From Streptomyces sp. NBC_01445 (GTDB lineage: Bacteria > Actinomycetota > Actinomycetes > Streptomycetales > Streptomycetaceae), in NCBI RefSeq assembly GCF_035918235.1, contig NZ_CP109485.1:4030001-4094000 (forward strand): 64,000 nt of DNA, written 5' to 3'. The notes under the pieces are model-generated. The model saw only the letters and a list, made by a program, of their open reading frames with translations. It had not been told where the DNA came from and did not search any database. Position 1 is the stretch's first letter; each line of letters starts with the position of its first letter. A program made the translations under genes and the position numbers. Below, piece after piece: positions 43,070 to 50,988 of this stretch.

Positions 43070-43266
43070 CGCTTCCCCCTCGCCTTGCGGCGGGCGGCGG
43101 CCCTGGCGTCCTCGCGGGCCTGCGCCTCTTCGCGGATGCGGGCGGCCTGCTTCTCGATGCCGCGGATGGACTTGCCGCGGGCCTCGCGCCGTACCGCGCG
43201 GACCCCGAGCAGGATGATGCGGGCGGTCTCGCGGGCGTTGTAGGGGTCCTTATCGCTGATAGCCAT
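43066..43266 (-). CDS. Small basic hypothetical protein
   Basis: A 66-residue, Arg/Lys-rich, helical protein (TARIILLGVRAVRREARGKS, then IREEAQAREDARAAARRK). The 3' end overlaps the next gene by GTGA. Its basic character suggests nucleic-acid or membrane-surface binding, but there is no direct evidence. Confidence 0.55.
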   Translation of the reverse strand: MAISDKDPYNARETARIILLGVRAVRREARGKSIRGIEKQAARIREEAQAREDARAAARRKARGKR

Positions 43267-43308
43267 CAGGCTTCTCCCGAAGTCGAGTTGAGGTCGTGCG
43301 GGGCGGTG

Positions 43309-43560
43309 TCAGCGGGTGCCGGCGCGGTGGATGGCGCGGGCCCGGTTGTGCAGGCGGCGGCCTATGCGGATGCGCTTGCCGTAGCCGTCGCAGCGGCGGC
43401 AGTCGCGGGCGCGCTTGGGCTTGCCGCGGCGGTTGAACTTGACCTGGTAGCCGAGCCCGTCGCACTTGCGGCAGGTGGCCAGCGGGGACGCCGCACACAC
43501 CGCGACGTAACCGAGTGTGACAGCGAGTAGGCAGGCGATAGCGATCACGGACAGGGGCAT
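43309..43560 (-). CDS. Small membrane protein with DnaJ-like zinc motifs
   Basis: An 83-residue protein: an N-terminal hydrophobic helix (VIAIACLLAVTLGYVAVCAA), then CRKCDGLGYQ and CRRCDGYGKR, two CxxCxGxG-type units as in DnaJ zinc fingers, in a basic tail. It may be a membrane-anchored zinc protein. It lies 90 bases after the palindromic hairpin following tra. Function unknown. Confidence 0.65.
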   Translation of the reverse strand: MPLSVIAIACLLAVTLGYVAVCAASPLATCRKCDGLGYQVKFNRRGKPKRARDCRRCDGYGKRIRIGRRLHNRARAIHRAGTR

Positions 43561-43649
43561 GAGGGGGCTCCCGGGGCCGGTTTCAGGGGTTTGCGCAGGT
43601 GGGCCGCTATGTACTAGTGGCCTGATCAGATGCAGTGTGGGGCGCTATC

Positions 43650-43695
43650 GGGGCCGCTATCGATAGCGGGTTCAGGTGCTATCGATAGCGGCCCC
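43650..43695 (-). terminator. Long palindromic hairpin after tra (possible terminator or clt)
   Basis: An 18-bp perfect inverted repeat (GGGGCCGCTATCGATAGC at 43650-43667 and its complement at 43678-43695) encloses a 10-base loop. Each arm contains the 12-bp palindrome GCTATCGATAGC. It begins 7 bases after the tra stop. It may terminate tra transcription or serve as a protein-binding locus. Confidence 0.65.
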
Positions 43696-43701
43696 GGATG
43701 C

Positions 43702-45906
43702 TCAGCTCGCGTCCCGCTTTCGGTTACGCTCCGCGATCGCGGTGGAGATGTCGGCGCGCTCGATGCCGCGCTTGTTGGTGAACTTGCCCTCGACCCGCTT
43801 GCCGACCTGCCCGGTGGCGATGCCGTAGGGCTTGAGGGCGGCGGTCAGGTGCGAGGTCTTGTCCTCGCTGCTCATGTGGGCCCAGTCGCCGTAGCGTTCG
43901 GGCCGCAGCTCGGCGAGGCGGTCGATGACCGTCTCGTTCCACACCTTCGCCTCACTGGCGGGGATGACCGCGAGGACGTCCGTGAGCAGGGTGTCCGGCG
44001 TCTTCTCGGTCGTGGGGGCGGTGAGGTCGGGCAGGGTGCCGGCGGCGGCGCGGGCGGCGTGGGCGCGCTCGCACAGCCGGTCGGCGGTGGCGTTGTCGAC
44101 GTAGTAGGAGCGCACGATCTGCGGGTTGGGCCCGGCGCCGACCAGGTAGCCGATGCCCAGGTCATCCGCGGTGAACGTGGTCGCGCGGATGCCGTTCTTG
44201 TACATCGACGTCCCCAGCACCATGTCGTTCTCGGGCTGGCCCATGACCTGAAGGCAGAACCGGATGCCGACGTTGGCGCTGATGGCCTTGGGCAGGCTGT
44301 CGGCATCCGGGCGCTGCGTGCCGAGCAGCAGGATGACGCCCAGGGCGCGGCCCCGCTTGATGATGGCCGTGGCCAGCTCAGCTGCCCGCTTGCCGTGCTG
44401 GTCGTGGGTGAACACTTCCTGGCACTCGTCGATCGTCATCACCAGCGGATGCAGACCGAGCGACTTCTTCGCCGCGAGCTGCGGGGTGACCTTGTTCTCC
44501 GGGCACAGGTCCTTGGGCAGGCCGTTGATGACCCGCGCCCGGCGGTCCAGCTCCTCGTAGACGTACTCGAGCGAGTCGACGCAGGCTTCGACGGTGGCGT
44601 CGTCGCCGGGGCCGGAGCCGTAGGAGTGGGAGATGGTCCGGAAGGCGGAGAAGTCGCCGGTGCCCTTGAACTCGAAGGTGTGCAGCTCACAGGTCGGGTC
44701 CATGGCCGCAGCCAGTAGCAGGATCCGCAGGGCGAACGTCTTGCCACGGCCCGGCATGGCGCCGACCAGGAAGTTCGCGTACATCAGGTCGAAGCCGACC
44801 GCCCGCCCTCGCGGATCGGTGCCGTACGGGACGGGCTTGAACAGCGACGCCGTACCGGACTTGGCCAGCGGCCACACCGGCTTGGGGGCCTTGGCCATGT
44901 CCATATCGCCGACCCACAGCATCAGGCGCCCGGGGTGCTCGCCCGGCACCGGCTCCGGCCACACACAGCCCAGCGGCTTGCGCAGGCCGGACGCCAGACG
45001 CTCGCGCCGGTCGAGGATGTCGGAGACGGTCACGCCGTAGGGCAGGTCCATGTCGGCGCGCCAGCCCTTGCCGTCGCGCTGGATGGGGTTCTTGAACTCG
45101 ATCCCGTCCTTGCCCTTGCTGGCGGCCTTGTTGATTTCGGCGATGCCCAGGGTGGTGAACGCGCGCACCACGATCTGCGAGGTCAGCCGCTCCACCTGCG
45201 GAGCAACCACCGCCCGCGTCACGACCGGACGGTCCTTGGGGGCGCCCGCGGCCCCGAGGGCGAGCACGATGCCGGCGCCGAACGCCCACAGCCAGTCCGG
45301 GGCCATGACCAGCAGGAACAGGGCGAAACCGAGCCCCAGGAAGGCGGCCACGGCGGCGGTGATGAGCCGCAGCCGCACCCGTCCGGCCCTCTGGCGCGAC
45401 AGGGCCAGGTACTCGCCGACGTCCTCCCGCTCGATGGCCGCAGACCGCACCGGGGCGCCCTCGGCATCGGTGAGCCAGCGCAATGTGCCACCGACGAACT
45501 TCGCGGCTCCGATCGGCGAGCGCACCGCGAGCTTGCCCGCGTACAGCGGGGTGCGGATCGCATGGAAGGCGCAGGCGTGGGCGTAGTGGCCGGCCACCCA
45601 ACCCGCAGCCGAGCGGAAGTCGGCCGCCGACCGGAGCCAACCCGGAATCACCGGGTGCCGCTTGGTCGCCTTGATCCGATCCATCAGACCCGGCCCGGAC
45701 GGCGCCGGACCATCGGCCATCACCCGATCCGACCCGGTGCCCGGGGAATCGGCCGACGGGTCTAGGGCGGGAGAAGTCGACTGGGCTGTCGAGTCGGTGC
45801 GGGCGGCGCGGGCCTTGTCGAGGTCGACGACCTCACCGCCGGCACCGGTCGCCATCTCTGCTTCGAGTCGGTTGAACAGTTCGCGGTCGTCGTCAGGGTG
45901 CTTCAC
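43702..45906 (-). CDS. FtsK/SpoIIIE-type conjugal transfer translocase (TraB-like)
   Basis: A 734-residue DNA translocase that in Streptomyces elements moves double-stranded DNA between mycelia as a hexamer. Two membrane helices near residues 175-225 (AAVAAFLGLGFALFLLVMAP; LWAFGAGIVLALGAAG), an FtsK/SpoIIIE ATPase domain with Walker A GAMPGRGKTFALRIL near 388 and Walker B LGLHPLVMTIDECQEVF, and a C-terminal region likely to hold the DNA-recognition winged helix (RYGDWAHMSSEDKTSHL). GTG start at 45906 with GAGAAGGACACC upstream. It fits as the main transfer protein of the element. Confidence 0.9.
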   Translation of the reverse strand: MKHPDDDRELFNRLEAEMATGAGGEVVDLDKARAARTDSTAQSTSPALDPSADSPGTGSDRVMADGPAPSGPGLMDRIKATKRHPVIPGWLRSAADFRSAAGWVAGHYAHACAFHAIRTPLYAGKLAVRSPIGAAKFVGGTLRWLTDAEGAPVRSAAIEREDVGEYLALSRQRAGRVRLRLITAAVAAFLGLGFALFLLVMAPDWLWAFGAGIVLALGAAGAPKDRPVVTRAVVAPQVERLTSQIVVRAFTTLGIAEINKAASKGKDGIEFKNPIQRDGKGWRADMDLPYGVTVSDILDRRERLASGLRKPLGCVWPEPVPGEHPGRLMLWVGDMDMAKAPKPVWPLAKSGTASLFKPVPYGTDPRGRAVGFDLMYANFLVGAMPGRGKTFALRILLLAAAMDPTCELHTFEFKGTGDFSAFRTISHSYGSGPGDDATVEACVDSLEYVYEELDRRARVINGLPKDLCPENKVTPQLAAKKSLGLHPLVMTIDECQEVFTHDQHGKRAAELATAIIKRGRALGVILLLGTQRPDADSLPKAISANVGIRFCLQVMGQPENDMVLGTSMYKNGIRATTFTADDLGIGYLVGAGPNPQIVRSYYVDNATADRLCERAHAARAAAGTLPDLTAPTTEKTPDTLLTDVLAVIPASEAKVWNETVIDRLAELRPERYGDWAHMSSEDKTSHLTAALKPYGIATGQVGKRVEGKFTNKRGIERADISTAIAERNRKRDAS

Positions 45907-45982
45907 TGAGGTGTCCTTCTCTCGGAGGAATGAGGGCCCGGCCGTCGCTGTAGGAGGTGGGCGGCCGGGCCCCATGCGAGGT

Positions 45983-46372
45983 TCAGGCGGCGCGCTGTTC
46001 GTTGGGGTAGGCGCAGGTCACGCACATGCCGAGCGAGGTCGGGATCACGTATCCGGCGTCGAGTCGGCAGGCGGGGCAGGTGCGGCGCGCGAGCATCGCC
46101 AGAGCGAGCGCACCCCACTTGCGCGAGGTCATCGGCCGCACCGGTTGGGCGAGGTCGAGCCGGTACAGGAACGCCACGCTCACGCCTGCCTTGCGGTGGC
46201 GGGAGCGGCGCATGAGCTGGGCCGCTATCGGCTGACCGCCCGGCCGCAGGCCCTGCGCCCTCAACTGCCGGCGCGTGGCCATCCCCTCCGGGGCGAAGCG
46301 CCACGGGTAAGTGGGGATGCCGTAGCGAGCGCCGTTCGGGTCGTAGCACTTGCCGAACGCCGCCGACATCAC
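45983..46372 (-). CDS. RRQRL-motif zinc-binding protein
   Basis: A 129-residue protein typical of Streptomyces elements: GIPTYPWRFAPEGMATRRQL, where the RRQL motif recalls the RRQRL signature, and a C-terminal zinc-ribbon-like pair CPACRLDAGYV and CVTCAYP. GTG at 46372 overlaps the preceding stop (GTGA); ATG at 46369 is the alternative. Function unknown, always found near tra genes. Confidence 0.75.
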   Translation of the reverse strand: MMSAAFGKCYDPNGARYGIPTYPWRFAPEGMATRRQLRAQGLRPGGQPIAAQLMRRSRHRKAGVSVAFLYRLDLAQPVRPMTSRKWGALALAMLARRTCPACRLDAGYVIPTSLGMCVTCAYPNEQRAA

Positions 46373-47475
46373 GCGGCCTTGAGACCGCGTTCAGCGCGCA
46401 GCGTGTCGCGCAAGGTCCGGGCGTTCTTCGGAGAGGTGTGCACCGCGAGGCGGATTCCCTCGGCGGTCAGCTTCGCGTCTGGCCAATCGGCCGTCACGGC
46501 GCGGGCCTCATCGAGCAGCTGATCGGCGGTCCGCTTGGGGCGGGCCGATCGGGCCGCCTCCGGAACGCGACCGGTGGCCCGGCGAGGTCGGGTCGATTCC
46601 GCGGGCACCGTGCGCTTCTCGATCGGCCGGACCGGGGCCGACTCGATCGCCCGAACTGGCTTGGTCGAAAGGGTCGACTTCAGGAAGCCAACTGCGACCG
46701 GAGACGGCAGAACGATCGGGTTCGCCGTGATCGGCGCAGGAGTCGATTCCGGCAGGTCAGCCGTAGACCGAATCCTCACGGTCTCGGTAGATTCCTCCTG
46801 GTTTACGGCCAGGGGCGGGGTGGTGTCCTGGGTGAGGCGGAACATGGCCCCGAGCGCGGCATCCGCACCGATCGTGACGCGCTGCCGCTGCACATCGAGC
46901 AGCCTCGATCCCAGGACCGCATCGCACGATCCCACCTTGCGGGCCAGGCGCCACGACGCCCGATCCGACCACTTGCGGATCCACTCGCTGGGGTGGTTCG
47001 CGGCGCGGGCCCGGTGATAGGCCAGCCGCTGAACGACCTCGACCGCCCGGCGCTCGCCCTCCGCGTCCCGGCCGTCGGTGTGCACCGCGATGCGGCGGGC
47101 CAGGAACGCCATGCCCTCGGCCGAGACGCACATGCCCATCGGGGTGATGGCGTAGATGACGGTGGTGCCCGGGTCGTCGGCGGCCATCGCGGCCATCGCG
47201 GACGCGGCGGCCGGCAGGGCCCACAGGCCGAGCCGGATGACGCGCGGGGAGGACTGGCCCAGCATGGTCAGCCCGAGCAGTACGAGCGCGAGGACGGCCG
47301 TGGCGCCCTCACCCGCGGCGACGGCACCGAGTGCGGTGCCCTTGCCGTAGGCGCGGCTGATGTTGCTGTAGGTGCCGATGCCGCCGAACGCGCCGGTGGC
47401 GAGCATCGGCACGAACGCCGCGCTCAGCACGACGATCTGAACCTTGGTCAGCGGCTTACGGGACTGGGTGGTCAT
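46369..47475 (-). CDS. Integral membrane transfer protein (SpdB-like)
   Basis: A 368-residue protein: four hydrophobic segments in the first 130 residues (VQIVVLSAAFVPMLATGAFG; VLALVLLGLTML; LGLWALPAAASAMAAMAAD; VIYAITPMGMCVSAEGMAF), a charged cytosolic part, a Pro-rich linker, and a C-terminal helical domain (RTADQLLDEARAVTADWPDA). The layout fits the DUF2637/SpdB-type proteins that aid spread of Streptomyces plasmids. ATG at 47475; overlaps both neighbours by ATGA or GTGA. Confidence 0.72.
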   Translation of the reverse strand: MTTQSRKPLTKVQIVVLSAAFVPMLATGAFGGIGTYSNISRAYGKGTALGAVAAGEGATAVLALVLLGLTMLGQSSPRVIRLGLWALPAAASAMAAMAADDPGTTVIYAITPMGMCVSAEGMAFLARRIAVHTDGRDAEGERRAVEVVQRLAYHRARAANHPSEWIRKWSDRASWRLARKVGSCDAVLGSRLLDVQRQRVTIGADAALGAMFRLTQDTTPPLAVNQEESTETVRIRSTADLPESTPAPITANPIVLPSPVAVGFLKSTLSTKPVRAIESAPVRPIEKRTVPAESTRPRRATGRVPEAARSARPKRTADQLLDEARAVTADWPDAKLTAEGIRLAVHTSPKNARTLRDTLRAERGLKAA

Positions 47476-47753
47476 GCCGCCACCTCCTCGCGCAGGCGCC
47501 GAAGCTCGATGTCCTTCAGCAGAAGCTCCTGCTGGGCAGCGCTCAGCTCCTTCATGGCGCGGGAGAGAATCGCCCCGACCTCGGACGTGGTCGCCTCAGC
47601 CCGCTCCGCACGGTCGGTTGCGGCGTACAGCTCGCGGACATGCCGGCCGAACGCCTCATTCGCGTCGGCGGTGGTCTGCCGTGCGCACGCGCGGGCCGTC
47701 CTGGCGGCGGACTCAAGGTGTGCGAGGCGGAGTGTGCTGACGATGCGGATCAC
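47472..47753 (-). CDS. Small coiled-coil hypothetical protein
   Basis: A 93-residue, almost wholly helical protein (MIRIVSTLRLAHLESAARTA to KELSAAQQELLLKDIELRRL). No known domain. Its start overlaps the preceding gene's stop and its stop overlaps the SpdB-like gene, so it is in the same translational chain. Confidence 0.65.
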   Translation of the reverse strand: MIRIVSTLRLAHLESAARTARACARQTTADANEAFGRHVRELYAATDRAERAEATTSEVGAILSRAMKELSAAQQELLLKDIELRRLREEVAA

Positions 47754-48007
47754 GCGGCACCGCCCGTCACGGCCTGGTTGGCCAGCTCACGGCGCGCGGC
47801 CAGGACCCGACGACGGGACCGGCGGATGCGCCGCTCGTACAGCTCGGTCGGGGTGCGGTCCAGGGTGACGATCTGCGCGTCCAGCAGCTCGACGCGAGCC
47901 AGGATGACGGGCATCTCAGTCTCGATAGCGTCCAGCTCCGCGACTGTCGGCTCGCGGTCGAACCCGTCGGCCGTAACGACGGCCTGAAGTGCAGCGATGT
48001 TCTTCAT
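47750..48007 (-). CDS. DUF6284-like protein
   Basis: An 85-residue helical protein (MKNIAALQAVVTADGFDREP, VAELDAIETEMPVILARVEL, RRIRRSRRRVLAARRELANQ) that I associate with DUF6284, common in Streptomyces integrative elements. ATG at 48007 is chosen because the similar region starts there. It is the first gene of the long leftward operon. Role unknown. Confidence 0.7.
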   Translation of the reverse strand: MKNIAALQAVVTADGFDREPTVAELDAIETEMPVILARVELLDAQIVTLDRTPTELYERRIRRSRRRVLAARRELANQAVTGGAA

Positions 48008-48592
48008 GAGTCGTGTTCTCCCTAGCAGGTGGTACGGCTCGAAAGCGGCCCCGGTGTTCCTGCACCGGGGCCGCGCGCCGTTGGAATGGTTAGGACAGTC
48101 CGGCGATGGCACGTCCTTTGCTCGAAGCGCTGAAGCTGGGCGGTAGTTGATGCGCGGCCCTGAGCCGCGCTGGCCACCTTTTGCGGGAGGTGACGGCCCG
48201 TCGTACGCGATATGGATCTGTGCCTCAGTCCCGCTCTCCCGAGGAATCGCATCTCGGTCTCTTCGCGCGGCGTGGTTGCCCTTGGGCAGATCCGGTCTTT
48301 TGAGTCGGCACGTGTCCCTGACGGGAGGTGGCCGACTGGTCTCCACTCACCTCAGCCGGAGTCGTCACGGCTGTCGTATCTGTGGTGGATCACGCTCTGA
48401 AGTTGGCGCGCGCCGTCCGGAGGTGACTCCGGCACGACGCGTTGTTGCAGGTCAGGCATGTAGAGCACGACCCATTCGCTCCCCTTGCGGGGTTTGTTGG
48501 TCGCAGATTCAGATTGACCCATGTCAATCTGGACGCCAAGCGGTCCCGCCGAAGAATCCGAGATTGACCTAGGTCCGGTTACGCTCGGGGGT
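48008..48592. promoter_or_regulatory. Divergent control region between GntR gene and leftward operon
   Basis: No gene is visible in these 585 bases. It must hold the promoter of the leftward transfer operon and that of the GntR gene. The only clear elements are the AGATTGAC sites next to the GntR gene. Confidence 0.5.
48511..48575 (+). promoter_or_regulatory. Operator-like palindromes before the GntR gene
   Basis: AGATTGAC / GTCAATCT with a 4-bp centre (48511-48530), then a second AGATTGAC (48561-48568) leading into the palindrome GACCTAGGTC (48566-48575), all within 85 bases of the GntR start. Two related sites upstream of a GntR gene suggest autoregulation. Confidence 0.65.
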
Positions 48593-48976
48593 ATGGATTC
48601 GAGCCCTGACGCACCGAAGCCGACCGCCAAAGACATCGCAGCGACGTACCGCAGTGAGATCGCAGGCGGCGAGCGCGAAGCAGGCTCCCGCCTGCCGGCG
48701 GCTCGCCAGCTCGCCAAGCAGCTTGGCGTGCAGCTCATGACCGTGCAGAGCGCGTACAGCCAGCTCCGGGACGAGGGACTGGTTCTCACTCAGCAAGGGC
48801 GCGGGACTTTCGTCCGCGACCCTTCGGTGCCCCTGGGTACGGAACCCGGGAGCAGCCCTGCGTTCACCGCGCTCTCCACTGAGCTCAGTTCGATCCATGA
48901 CGCCCTCCGCCTTCTAGGGGAACGCCTGGACCGTCTTGAGGAGATCGTCGGCAGCGAGACTCCGCACGGACAATGA
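48593..48976 (+). CDS. GntR-family transcriptional regulator (short form)
   Basis: A 127-residue regulator with an N-terminal winged helix (KDIAATYRSEIAGGEREAGS, PAARQLAKQLGVQLMTVQSA, VLTQQGRGTFV) and a C-terminal coiled coil (LSSIHDALRLLGERLDRLEE) without an effector domain. Element regulators of this kind control transfer or replication genes, as KorSA-like GntR proteins do. ATG at 48593 has GGGGG upstream. It is the only clear rightward regulator of the element. Confidence 0.88.
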   Translation: MDSSPDAPKPTAKDIAATYRSEIAGGEREAGSRLPAARQLAKQLGVQLMTVQSAYSQLRDEGLVLTQQGRGTFVRDPSVPLGTEPGSSPAFTALSTELSSIHDALRLLGERLDRLEEIVGSETPHGQ

Positions 48977-49103
48977 GGCTGTCCGTGCGCCTCAGCAGCG
49001 CTTCGGCTGTTGCGTGCGCCTCGGTCAAACTCGCCCTGATTAAGGCAAGTTCAGCGGAAGTGAGTCCTCCCGCGATGCCGCTTCGCTCATTGATCCCTGA
49101 CAT
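48885..49103 (-). CDS. Possible small protein overlapping GntR gene
   Basis: A 72-residue frame on the minus strand (MSGINERSGIAGGLTSAELA, LIRASLTEAHATAEALLRRT) with a helical middle, partly overlapping the GntR gene 3' end. A GG-rich site lies upstream of the ATG at 49103. Only weak support; it may be spurious. Confidence 0.3.
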   Translation of the reverse strand: MSGINERSGIAGGLTSAELALIRASLTEAHATAEALLRRTDSLIVRAESRCRRSPQDGPGVPLEGGGRHGSN

Positions 49104-49130
49104 GCCTATGAGCATGTGGTCGCGAACCGC

Positions 49131-49161
49131 AGAGGACCCGGACAGAGTGTCCGGGTCCTCT
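49131..49161. terminator. Perfect 14-bp hairpin with GACCCGGA motif
   Basis: Arms AGAGGACCCGGACA (49131-49144) and its complement (49148-49161) with a 3-base loop, followed on the plus strand by TTCTTTG. It fits an intrinsic terminator for plus-strand transcripts and, read from the other side, for the flavoprotein gene. Its core recurs at 51105-51129. Confidence 0.75.
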
Positions 49162-49192
49162 TTCTTTGCAGGTCAGGGCGCTTGACGCCCCA

Positions 49193-49771
49193 TCATCCCG
49201 TTGCAGCGTGTACCGCTTCCAAGACGGCAGCCCAGGGAAGCGCACGCCCAGATGGGGCGTCACGCGGCTCGTACAAGGGCCACACCTCGGGCCCGCCGAC
49301 CAAATGCACTCCGCCAGCCCGCAGGGCCTCGACGTACCCGCCCCACGCGGGATGACGGGCGTGGGCCGCGTTGACGCGAGGGAAGACAACCACGGGCAGG
49401 TCCAACGTCCCGATGGCCTCGCCCACCTGCGTGAGCGCCTGGTTGTCCATCAAGCCTGTCGCCAACTTCGCCACCGTGTTCGCAGACGCCGGTGCGACCA
49501 CGTAGCAATCGACTTGAGGATGGGGCCGCGCTTCGCCGGGAAACCGCGGTTCGTCGCGCACCGGTAGGCCAGTCGCCTGCTCCAGCCGCTCGGCTTCGCC
49601 ATTCGCTCGAAGCCAACGGCCAGCAGTCGGCGTAAGCGTTACCGCAACCTGCCATCCCAGCCTCATCGCAGGTTCCACCAGACCCACGCGGAGCGACTCC
49701 ACTCCCCCGGCCCCGGAACCCACGACCCCGAGCACTCCACGATTCTGTGAACTCACTGCACCGCCCTGCAT
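49193..49771 (-). CDS. Flavoprotein (HFCD family)
   Basis: A 192-residue protein of the homo-oligomeric flavin-containing Cys decarboxylase family: GVLGVVGSGAGGVESLRVGL at the start, VDCYVVAPASANTVAKLATG (flavin/substrate region with ASANT), LMDNQALTQVGEAI and LPVVVFPRVN. Members decarboxylate cysteine-like groups (for example coenzyme A synthesis, lantibiotics); here the partner peptide or substrate is unknown. The gene overlaps the XRE gene's 3' end by 19 bases, and such pairs recur on Streptomyces elements. Confidence 0.8.
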   Translation of the reverse strand: MQGGAVSSQNRGVLGVVGSGAGGVESLRVGLVEPAMRLGWQVAVTLTPTAGRWLRANGEAERLEQATGLPVRDEPRFPGEARPHPQVDCYVVAPASANTVAKLATGLMDNQALTQVGEAIGTLDLPVVVFPRVNAAHARHPAWGGYVEALRAGGVHLVGGPEVWPLYEPRDAPSGRALPWAAVLEAVHAATG

Positions 49772-50988
49772 CGTTGAGCCATGACGAACACCTCGGACGA
49801 ACGCGAGCCGCCCGTCACGGGAGACTGCTTGACCAGGTCGCGCAGCGTCTCGCGGACCCTGGGATTGTTCCGTACGAGTTGCGGCGAAGTGCGCTCAGCG
49901 GTGCGCAGCTCACCGAACGCCTCATCCCCCTGGCCGGCCATCGAGAGGGCTCGGGCGTAGTCGATCCGATGCGAGACGCTGCGCTCCTGCGGCATGTGAT
50001 CGACGTTGATTCGCCCGTGCTCCACCACGTACGACACGTTGTCGAGGTCGAGCTCAATGGAGAGGCGGTGAAGCAGCACGTTCGTCGGGCCGAAGCCCGT
50101 CTGCCAGTAGTTCTCATCCGAACCGAGGTCGTCCGCCAGCCGCTCGGCTCGGTTCAAGAGGTCTGACGAGGTGGGGCGATCTTGGTGTCGTGCCGCAGCA
50201 ACCGCGGCGCGCAGGTAGATCATGCCCAGCAGGCTCAGTGCCTCGGGGTCACTCTCGTCTACCCGCGCCGACAGCCAGCGAGCTGTGGTGTTGCCCAACT
50301 CCAGAGCATCGTCGTAGCGTCCACTGGCCAGTAGAGCGTGCGTTCCGGAACGAGCAGCCGAGGCGAGGACGAGAGGATTCTCCGACTCGTCAGCGGCCCT
50401 CATGGCACGCTCGGCGGCGAGCCATGAGATGTCCGACTCCCCGATCTTCGCGAGCGTCGTTGCCGCGAGGTGGTGGGTTCGGGCGGAGACTGCCCAGCAA
50501 TCAGCGCGGTCGTCGCCTCGCCGCGCTGCTCGGTCCTCAAGCTCCTGAGCAGTCTGGAGGAGCCCGGGGAGAGCCGCGATAACGCTGCCTAGACGCCCGC
50601 CCTGATAGTCGTTCCAGGCGTGTTCGACTCGCACCGCTACCGGCGCGGGAGTTGGGAGCTGAGTCTCTGCCTCCGATCCGAAAAGCAGTCGCGAGAGTCG
50701 CCGTGGGCTCATGAGTGCATCACGCACCGCTGGCACGTCGTCCTGCTGCTTGTCGTCTTCAACGAGCACGGTCTGACCGAGCAGGTCACCGAGAGACACG
50801 CGCAGGATGCCCGACAGCTCGGTGAGCATGTCGATACGCGGCGGCTTCCGTCGGCCCGTCTCGATCTTCGCGAGCCAGTCGGTGCTCCTGCCGACCAGGC
50901 CAGCCAACACCTCTTGCGTGTAGCCGCGACGCTTCCGATAGAACGCGATCCGTTCGCCGATGCTGAGGTGATCTCCGAGACCACGCAT
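49753..50988 (-). CDS. XRE-family regulator with TPR-like domain
   Basis: A 411-residue protein: N-terminal helix-turn-helix (IGERIAFYRKRRGYTQEVLA, LVGRSTDWLAKIETGRRKPP, residues 9-55), then a long helical TPR-like repeat region (for example AAERAMRAADESENPLVLAS, GRYDDALELGNTTARWLSAR). Such proteins are often peptide- or stress-responsive regulators. ATG at 50988 was chosen over 51024. It overlaps the flavoprotein gene, and a 25-bp palindrome sits 117 bases upstream. Confidence 0.85.
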   Translation of the reverse strand: MRGLGDHLSIGERIAFYRKRRGYTQEVLAGLVGRSTDWLAKIETGRRKPPRIDMLTELSGILRVSLGDLLGQTVLVEDDKQQDDVPAVRDALMSPRRLSRLLFGSEAETQLPTPAPVAVRVEHAWNDYQGGRLGSVIAALPGLLQTAQELEDRAARRGDDRADCWAVSARTHHLAATTLAKIGESDISWLAAERAMRAADESENPLVLASAARSGTHALLASGRYDDALELGNTTARWLSARVDESDPEALSLLGMIYLRAAVAAARHQDRPTSSDLLNRAERLADDLGSDENYWQTGFGPTNVLLHRLSIELDLDNVSYVVEHGRINVDHMPQERSVSHRIDYARALSMAGQGDEAFGELRTAERTSPQLVRNNPRVRETLRDLVKQSPVTGGSRSSEVFVMAQRCRAVQ

